Assembly: GCA_965199895.1 (NCBI GenBank)
Contig: CBDATJ010000010.1
Coordinates: 62,001-126,000, forward strand
From: Bin55 sp965199895
Lineage (GTDB): Bacteria; Pseudomonadota; Gammaproteobacteria; Pseudomonadales; Azotimanducaceae
DNA: 64,000 nucleotides
Direction: 5' to 3'
The notes beneath the pieces are model-generated. The model made no database searches and had not been told where the DNA came from. It saw only the letters and a program-made list of their open reading frames with translations. Below, in pieces: positions 57,972 through 64,000 of the stretch. Every line of letters starts with the position of its first letter. Within the stretch, counting starts at the first letter, position 1. Position numbers and translations under genes: made by a program.

Positions 57972-58625
57972 CTAGACAGCAGCACTGAGTGGTGCTACGC
58001 TCTGAGTCTCTAGCAAATTGTGGACTGCTTTACTGATTTCATCACTTATTTCGTGTTGTAGAACCAATTGACTGATGTGATGTTTTCGAACTTTCAGCCT
58101 GTTTCTATCGAAATTTAGCCACAACAGATTACCAGCACTTACAATCGCTAACAGGGTGGCGGTTTGAGCATCTGTTGAATCAGAATCTCCAAAAATCAAT
58201 TCGCGAAGTTCTGCTATCAATTCTGATTTCGGACGTGGATCCAGAAGATGATAAATCTCCCTGGTAAACAAAAATGAAGACCGAACAGTTTCTGTTATCA
58301 GGATACCTTTACGACATAGGTTCATTGCAATATTCTTGCTCGTATGAGCGCTACCAAACCGAACAATCCAATTCTCAGCAGACCCGAGGCGTTTTCGTCG
58401 AGCCGCTTCCTGTAAACAGTGATCCAAAGCTGGATCACCCATGGTGAAGGGGTCTAGGACATTGACCCGAGTTTTCCTGCCATTTTTTTCAATGCTCAAC
58501 TTCCCCATTGAGCACAACGTTGCTAAACAACCAGCACCCAAGGCAAAGGAATGCGTGATAGGGTAACGCTTATTCCTACGCCAGCTTAGCAACCATACTT
58601 GCTCATGCAAGCCAAGGTCCGACAT
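57972..58625 (-). CDS. GOLPH3/GPP34-family protein
   Basis: 217 residues that follow the GPP34 pattern: a first helix with VWLLSW, GAGCLATLCSMGKLSI (compare ELALRGRL in the family), a hairpin, TMGDPALDHCLQEA (family motif TGD-LLD-AL), ENWIVRFG, NLCRKGILITE, a LLDPRPKSELIAELRELIFGD segment, and a helix TDAQTATLLAIVSAGNLLWLNF. Eukaryotic members bind phosphoinositides in the Golgi; bacterial members are mainly known from Actinobacteria and have no settled role. Membrane association is an inference. It is upstream of the helical-repeat gene. Confidence 0.72.
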   Translation of the reverse strand: MSDLGLHEQVWLLSWRRNKRYPITHSFALGAGCLATLCSMGKLSIEKNGRKTRVNVLDPFTMGDPALDHCLQEAARRKRLGSAENWIVRFGSAHTSKNIAMNLCRKGILITETVRSSFLFTREIYHLLDPRPKSELIAELRELIFGDSDSTDAQTATLLAIVSAGNLLWLNFDRNRLKVRKHHISQLVLQHEISDEISKAVHNLLETQSVAPLSAAV

Positions 58626-59844
58626 CTCGATCTCTTATCTATGGACTTAGATGGGAGTTGGTAACTGTTTCATCATATTAGGATTTTGACCAAATGGTTG
58701 ACAATTGATTCTAGGCATTCCTGCTACAAATCAGACAACTTTAGACCAGGAACGACAGTGGATCAAAACAATCTATCTATCAATCAAGAGCATTTATCTG
58801 ATAGTAATGCTTCTGTGAAGCTTATCCAAAACGTTCTGAAACTACATCCGATGGCTTGAAGCTTAAACCCATGAGGCCAAGTACACCATACAAAGAATTA
58901 TGAGCAGTGTGTACACAACAAAAACTGATCTAGAAGTATCTTCCATTCCTTTAACTGTTTAGCGAGCTCATCGCTGATGATATTGTGATGAATACAAGTA
59001 CATCGCAGACACGGTACCCAAATTCTCAACAATCCTTCGAAGTCGAATCGTTCCAACGAAAAACTAAGGTTTTCTGAAAGCCCCCGTCTCTACACCCTCC
59101 GGTAAGTCATCAGCCTCAAGAGCACTAAGACTGGCTGTATTAGTAGATCAAGAGCTTTCCATGCTCTTTCAGGATTCACAGTAGCAAAAGACTATCGCTA
59201 TCTTAAATTCCAATCGTACTTGGAAGCATTTCATTAGCTCGGTAAGTACCCAGTCTAGTGCGCTTGCGGGTGGTCTTCACACCACACTCTAGTAACTCTT
59301 CCTAGTGTGGAATTGTTCTACCTCGAGTCTCAAACTATCTCATGATCTGGATTGTCCTTGTAGGGATTCACGAGCTATCTGCGTCAATTCTGTTTCCTTG
59401 TGAGTCTTGTGCAGCAGAAATGCAATCAACATCAAGTCTCAGATAGATCTTCTTACAGAAACGACAGACCAAAATCCATACAGCTTCTGACTATCGGATC
59501 ATCTTTCGAAGAGGAATAGCTGAATGAAAAATGGGTTCGAATTCAGAAACAGACCTAAGGTGGGAGTGTTCGCAATTATCTGACCAAGCAGACATATAGC
59601 AGTATTGTTCCAGAGAATAAACTATTGGTGTTTGAGTGAATGATGAGAAGTAGACCGATTTTGAGTAGTCTGTTTCAGAGATGATGGTGACGTACCAGAA
59701 CCAACCAAACGACGAATCGTATTGAAAGCTCCAGGAGATGAGCGTACCTCACCCGTAAAAAACATTGGTATTACTCCGTCCAGTAGTACGTGAGATTGAG
59801 GTGGTTCAAGACCACCATCTCAGAACTTTCAGAATTACGAACCT
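58626..59844. other. 1.2-kb gene-free region
   Basis: No convincing frame or RNA gene. Small inverted repeats exist: AAGAGC/GCTCTT near 59150-59170 and CCACACT/AGTGTGG at 59282-59310, without U-runs. Both flanking genes are on the minus strand, so it contains the 3' end signals of dctM and the promoter of the GOLPH3-like gene, neither of which could be defined. Confidence 0.5.
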
Positions 59845-61203
59845 CTAGGAACCCGCTGACATGGTGTCGGGCAACCACAGCACCAAATCTGGAAATGCAA
59901 CTAAAATTGCTACGGTGACAATGTCTGCAACAAAAAATGGTCCAACACCACGGTAAACATCCTGTAGTGGAATAACTAACGATTGACCTGACTCTGAAGT
60001 CAGTTCTCGAGATACTCCCGCTACCACAAAACAATTCAATCCAATTGGCGGGGTGATGAGACAGATTTCAGCCATCTTCACCACAATCACTCCAAACCAA
60101 ATCGGGTCATACCCCAAACCCACCACTGCAGGAAACACAACCGGTAGCGTGAGGATGAGCATCCCGATTGCATCCATGAACATGCCGAGAACTGAATAGG
60201 CAAGCAAGATGCAAATGATGATCATAATCGGTGCAACTTCTAGGGTCAAGATCCAATCTGCAAATGCAGAAGGCAATCCTGTGTAACCGAGAAATCTTAC
60301 AAAAATAAACACTCCCCAAATGAGGGTAAAGATCATGACAGTCAGCTTTGCCGACTCTCGTAGAGCATTCACCAACCCTTTATGAAATTCCCTGTAGGAA
60401 TTGGTTAGGATTGTTTTTCCTAGATACACAACAAACAGTAATGCTGCTCCCAAAGCACCAGCTTCAGTGGGAGTTGCAAAGCCTGTATACAACGCTCCAA
60501 ATATGGTTCCGATCACTAGGAATATAGGCAGTGTTCCGGGCAGACTCACCATTCGTTGTTTCCAAGAAACACCTTTAATCGCGCGACCTGTACTAGGATT
60601 GAGAGTGCACATTCCAACGATGAGCACTACATAAATTAGTACAGAACAAAGCCCCGGTAATAGTCCTGCAAGAAGCAGCTTCCCAACAGATTCTTCTACG
60701 ATGATGGCATAAATCACCAGAATTGCTGACGGTGGAATGAGAGAAGCTAAAGTTCCGCCCGCAGCAATCACACCAGCAACCAATCGAGATTGATATCCAT
60801 TTTTGATCATGTCGGGGATAGCAACGCGAGCTAACACGGCACTGGTTGCAGTAGATGCTCCCGAGACAGCTGCAAAGCCGGCACTGGCGAACACGGTAGA
60901 TACTGCTAGACCACCGGGCACCCAACCTACCCATCGTCTTGCAGTCTCGAAAATTCGACTCGTTAAACCTGAATGAAAAGCAATAAATCCAATCAAAATG
61001 AATAACGGAAGTACCGATAAGGGATAGGTGACCGTCTTGGAGTGGGGGATGGTGCCCACTACGTTTGCAGCCGCCTCCCACCCCAACAATAGCACCAATC
61101 CAACAAAGCCAGCGACTGCTGCTGCAACAAATACTCGCACACCACAGAGAACCATGGTGATGAGTAACCCTACCCCAATAATGCCAACGGTAGCTTCGTC
61201 CAT
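59845..61203 (-). CDS. dctM: TRAP transporter large permease (DctM)
   Basis: Ion-coupled importer subunit of a tripartite organic-acid transporter. The 452-residue protein is hydrophobic, with about 12 membrane segments, and has DctM motifs LPLFILIGFIAFHSG, SGASTATSAV and LIPPSAILVIYAIIVEESVGKLLLAG. It is third in the dctPQM order, 7 bp after dctQ. The substrate class (carboxylic acids) is inferred from the family. Confidence 0.93.
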   Translation of the reverse strand: MDEATVGIIGVGLLITMVLCGVRVFVAAAVAGFVGLVLLLGWEAAANVVGTIPHSKTVTYPLSVLPLFILIGFIAFHSGLTSRIFETARRWVGWVPGGLAVSTVFASAGFAAVSGASTATSAVLARVAIPDMIKNGYQSRLVAGVIAAGGTLASLIPPSAILVIYAIIVEESVGKLLLAGLLPGLCSVLIYVVLIVGMCTLNPSTGRAIKGVSWKQRMVSLPGTLPIFLVIGTIFGALYTGFATPTEAGALGAALLFVVYLGKTILTNSYREFHKGLVNALRESAKLTVMIFTLIWGVFIFVRFLGYTGLPSAFADWILTLEVAPIMIIICILLAYSVLGMFMDAIGMLILTLPVVFPAVVGLGYDPIWFGVIVVKMAEICLITPPIGLNCFVVAGVSRELTSESGQSLVIPLQDVYRGVGPFFVADIVTVAILVAFPDLVLWLPDTMSAGS

Positions 61204-61210
61204 TTGACTA

Positions 61211-61813
61211 CTATGTCGTTGAAGTAGTAGTGGGGGATGCTACTTCACTGAGCACTTTTTCGTTTGCGGGTTGAATCACTGGAATAGCAATAGGCTCCAA
61301 ATTTGGGTTCCAAACCAGTCTCAGGTATCCACACAGTTGAATCAGCATCCGCAGCAACAAGATTGATAGTGCTACAGGTACTACTAACTTGGCAGGCCAA
61401 GTCACCAGTTCGATGTCCATCGTACTATCACCAAATTCAAATGCTCGATGAAAGTGTTTGTAGGATGAAGGAATCAGAACCCAAACGATGAACACACCAA
61501 TGCTAGCAGCTATAGCTTCTACCGCCCACAACCATCTTCCCTTGAGCATCGATAGGATGAGTTCCATGCGAACATGGGTGCCTATTCTTTGAACGAAAGC
61601 TATCGACAACACTGCGAACCCTACCATAGAGAGTTCAACGATGTCGATGTATCCAAACATCCCAATGTCCAACAGTCGACACACAATTCTTGCTACACCC
61701 AAACACATGAGCAAGAAAATTAACACACCTGCGATGGTATTTGTGACGTTCTCGACGTAAGCGAGCCATTGATGGAAGAGGTTCAACACTCTTCCAACTC
61801 GGTCAGGAATCAT
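61211..61813 (-). CDS. dctQ: TRAP transporter small permease (DctQ)
   Basis: 200 residues with four predicted membrane helices (about 18-40, 57-75, 92-112, 142-162) and the family-like segment VGFAVLSIAFVQRIGTHVRMEL. It links the large permease to the binding protein. It sits between dctP (32 bp upstream) and dctM (7 bp downstream). The sequence is divergent, as usual for DctQ; position is the main support. Confidence 0.88.
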   Translation of the reverse strand: MIPDRVGRVLNLFHQWLAYVENVTNTIAGVLIFLLMCLGVARIVCRLLDIGMFGYIDIVELSMVGFAVLSIAFVQRIGTHVRMELILSMLKGRWLWAVEAIAASIGVFIVWVLIPSSYKHFHRAFEFGDSTMDIELVTWPAKLVVPVALSILLLRMLIQLCGYLRLVWNPNLEPIAIPVIQPANEKVLSEVASPTTTSTT

Positions 61814-61845
61814 GGTCTGTGCATCCCTGAACAGGATTTGAATCG

Positions 61846-62910
61846 CTAGTACTCGCGACCTACTGCACGAAATGCAGCTTCGACCAATCCTCGGGCATCA
61901 AAGTCTTGTTGGTTGGCTTCAATCCATTCTTCAATCACAGGCTTACCATACTTGTTCTGAAAGAGGTCAAGTTCTTCTTTCGAGTAGGTGATTTCAACTA
62001 ATTTCTCTCGTAGCATGGGTAGATTGACTCTATCGATTTCCATGTACGCAATGCGTTGATCTTCGAGAACAAGGGGTTCGATATCTTTAAGTAGCTGTTG
62101 GTACGGTGGAGGTAAATCCTTATAAGCACTTATGGAGAACACAACAGGACAATCAGAGGTGCCCGGAGCAAGATTACCCGTGAACCAATCAGAAACTTCG
62201 TGAATTTTGTATGAAACATGGCTGTAGGTGAACGGGAATGCTGCTGCATCCATAGTTCCTTGTTGGACTCCGGTGTAAACCTCGGTTGCGGTACTACTAG
62301 TTGGGATCGCACCAAGCTTTGCCAAGACATCTCCGATACCACCCCCAGCTCGGACGGTTAATCCACGCCAATCATCCAATTTCTCTGGAGGTTTACCCCG
62401 TCCCATGACTTCATAAGTCGGCAATATTGAGGATGTATAGATTTGAGCCCCCCAACGGCCCATTTCTTTCTTGATTTGCTCGTGGTCGTAGACAGTTTTG
62501 CGAAGAGAGACGGCATCATCCCAGGAGTTGATCGGTAAGAACGGTAAAGATAGAACCATAAGCCCCGGATTCTTTTTTGGGTGGTAGAAGTTGCAAATCA
62601 TTGCAGCCTCGAAAGCCCCTATGGAAATTCCATCTAAGTTCTCTCGTGATTTTGAAAGTGCTTCACCATAGTGAATTTTGAGTTCCCAGTTGCCTTCTGT
62701 TGCTTCGGCGAGATGCTTTGAGATAGATTCAGCAACGCGTGTCCCTGGTCTAGTAGTCCCCCACAAAGACAGGTTCCATCGGATCTTGGGGCCTTCAACT
62801 ATTTCGGTTGAGTCTTCTTCGATATCTGGGGTGGATGCGGATACCCCAAAACATACCAACACCAGCAACACGAATGGAAAAAAGAGGAACGGCTTAAAAA
62901 TTCTTCTCAT
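61846..62910 (-). CDS. dctP: TRAP transporter periplasmic solute-binding protein (DctP)
   Basis: 354 residues with a signal peptide (FLFFPFVLLVLVCFGVSA, cleaved near SAS). The body matches the DctP family: LAEATEGNWELKIHYGEALS, LSLPFLP, a DDWRGLTVRAGGGIGD segment with the Arg that usually binds the ligand carboxylate, EVYTGVQQGTMDAAAFP, and the long C-terminal helix. AGGAG lies 7 bases before the ATG. It heads the dctPQM unit. Ligand unknown. Confidence 0.92.
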   Translation of the reverse strand: MRRIFKPFLFFPFVLLVLVCFGVSASTPDIEEDSTEIVEGPKIRWNLSLWGTTRPGTRVAESISKHLAEATEGNWELKIHYGEALSKSRENLDGISIGAFEAAMICNFYHPKKNPGLMVLSLPFLPINSWDDAVSLRKTVYDHEQIKKEMGRWGAQIYTSSILPTYEVMGRGKPPEKLDDWRGLTVRAGGGIGDVLAKLGAIPTSSTATEVYTGVQQGTMDAAAFPFTYSHVSYKIHEVSDWFTGNLAPGTSDCPVVFSISAYKDLPPPYQQLLKDIEPLVLEDQRIAYMEIDRVNLPMLREKLVEITYSKEELDLFQNKYGKPVIEEWIEANQQDFDARGLVEAAFRAVGREY

Positions 62911-63347
62911 GTAGGGTCTCCTATTGTTCGCTCACTTGAACTTCAACTCAATCCGTGTGAGTATGGAATCTCAAACTCCTGTCCCAGATGTTCAACCAAC
63001 GCATTTGTCCCTCAAGGATCCAACTCGTCTGAAGTATGAACACTGTCGGAGCGTAGTTTCGCCATCTTGAATTCCAAAGTCTTCCCTCAAATTGCTTGTC
63101 CTATACCGTTTTTCAAAGTATTGACATCATTTATAACCGAAACAATTCAATTATGACCAGGCGAACACTGGCATTAGTAGGTATAGGTCAAACGTGAGCG
63201 AGTAGAGTCATTCCATTGGATTTGAAAACGAACTTAGGTATTGTGTCTGGACATGAACTTCGACTTTTTCTTGCCAGAAGAATCGATTTATTGCTCGTGA
63301 AGTCAACTAGAGAACAAAATTAGACAGATAGAAATTGTAATAATGTG
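62911..63347. other. Gap upstream of dctP
   Basis: 437 bp without a convincing gene, between the dehydrogenase stop and dctP on the same strand. A/T-rich sequence with TATAA (63130 region) might carry the dctP promoter, but no good -35 was found. Confidence 0.4.
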
Positions 63348-64000
63348 CTAGAAACCTGTTTCAAGTGGACTAATTCGGTTCAAGTTGACGCAGTTTTCCA
63401 ACCTGCCATCGCGAAGATACCGAGCAGCTGTACGAGCAGATAACCGACGTACGTCAAGAATGCTCTCGGGCGTTATGTACGCGGTATGGGGAGTCACAAC
63501 TAATCGGTGTTTGATCCATTCCTCATTAGCAAGCCATGCCTGGATCAAAGGTCGATCCACTTTCATTGGCTTCTCTTCGGGAAGTACATCCAATCCCGCT
63601 GCTAGGACGACATCTTCTTTCATTGCGTGATAGAGGTCATCAATATCAATGATGGCACCTCGCGCCGTATTTATCAGGATGCATCCTGTTTTCATGGACT
63701 CGAAGAGTTTGGAATTGAACATTCCCTGTGTGTTAGCATTGAGTGGAGTATGAATGCTGACGATGTCTGATTCTCCGACTAAGTCTTCCAAGGTATCCGA
63801 ACGACGAATACCCAGCGAGTTTTCGATTCCACTAGGTCGGTTTGCATCGAAGAAAGTCACATCCATCTCAAAGGCTTTCGCTCTGAGTGCAACTGCGATT
63901 GCGATACGTCCTAAACCCACCAATCCCATAGTGCACCCAGATAGTCTTCGACCAAAGGGATGAGATGTCATGTGCCAGTTCAAATCTGGTTGAGCCCTCA
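63348..64000 (-). CDS. D-isomer-specific 2-hydroxyacid dehydrogenase, C-terminal part
   Basis: Reduces a 2-keto acid to a D-2-hydroxy acid, or the reverse, with NAD(P)H. The frame is open to the right edge, so the N-terminus is missing. Visible are the Rossmann motif GLVGLGRIAIAVALRAKAF, the ADP-ribose-binding DANRP, SDIVSIHTPLNANTQGMF, LINTARGAIIDIDDLYHAM (catalytic Arg), AGLDVLPEEKP (Glu) and VTPHTAYITPES (catalytic His). The family type is like CtBP/phosphoglycerate dehydrogenase. It sits upstream of a TRAP transporter, suggesting a hydroxy or keto acid pathway. Confidence 0.92.
   Translation of the reverse strand, partial: RAQPDLNWHMTSHPFGRRLSGCTMGLVGLGRIAIAVALRAKAFEMDVTFFDANRPSGIENSLGIRRSDTLEDLVGESDIVSIHTPLNANTQGMFNSKLFESMKTGCILINTARGAIIDIDDLYHAMKEDVVLAAGLDVLPEEKPMKVDRPLIQAWLANEEWIKHRLVVTPHTAYITPESILDVRRLSARTAARYLRDGRLENCVNLNRISPLETGF

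Overview
The window is chromosomal DNA of a Gammaproteobacterium with moderate GC. Evidence is the gene order birA-coaX-tRNAs-secE-nusG-rplKAJL-rpoBC-rpsLG-fusA-tuf-S10, a 16S-Ile-Ala-23S-5S rRNA operon next to tyrS, the block tyrS/M23 peptidase/anmK/erpA/hemJ/hemL, and the sfsA-dksA pair. All of these are familiar gammaproteobacterial neighbourhoods. The genus cannot be named from the sequence alone. No phage, insertion sequence, integrase or CRISPR array is visible.

Layout. 1-18.5 kb (minus strand) is the transcription/translation core: secE, nusG, rplK, rplA, rplJ, rplL, rpoB, rpoC, rpsL, rpsG, fusA, tuf, then a foreign-looking thiolase/zinc-ribbon pair, then rpsJ and the start of rplC. 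18.5-24 kb holds the tRNA genes that normally sit beside tufB. Here tufB is absent, and a two-domain squalene synthase and a trans-sulfuration enzyme lie inside the tRNA array. 24-25.7 kb is coaX and birA.

25.8-39.1 kb is the main accessory region, apparently an envelope thiol-redox locus. It has a secreted DsbD-alpha-like protein with a His-rich tail, a full DsbD/ScsB-like electron conduit, four tandem TlpA-like thioredoxin proteins (two secreted, two lipoproteins), a TonB-dependent receptor and a small membrane protein. Three of the four thioredoxin proteins share an additional co-conserved cysteine pair outside the CxxC motif. The likely logic is that the DsbD-like protein carries electrons across the inner membrane to the periplasmic thioredoxin-like proteins. 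The final substrates are unknown.

39.3-46.2 kb is the rRNA operon with its promoter, boxA sites and tRNAs, preceded by tyrS. 47.7-54 kb carries cell-wall turnover (M23 endopeptidase, AnmK), Fe-S assembly (ErpA), haem synthesis (HemJ, HemL), a PfkB-family kinase and SfsA. 54-58.6 kb has a DksA with a ~515-residue histone-H1-like N-terminal tail, a membrane-anchored helical-repeat protein and a GOLPH3-like (GPP34) protein. 59.8-64 kb is a TRAP transporter (DctPQM) and part of a 2-hydroxyacid dehydrogenase.

Most striking: the DksA/H1-tail fusion; the fused tandem squalene synthase; the thioredoxin tetrad; and natural RpoB Asn526 and S12 Arg42 residues, which match known rifampicin and streptomycin resistance positions. 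Several stretches of 0.4-1.5 kb hold no recognisable gene.
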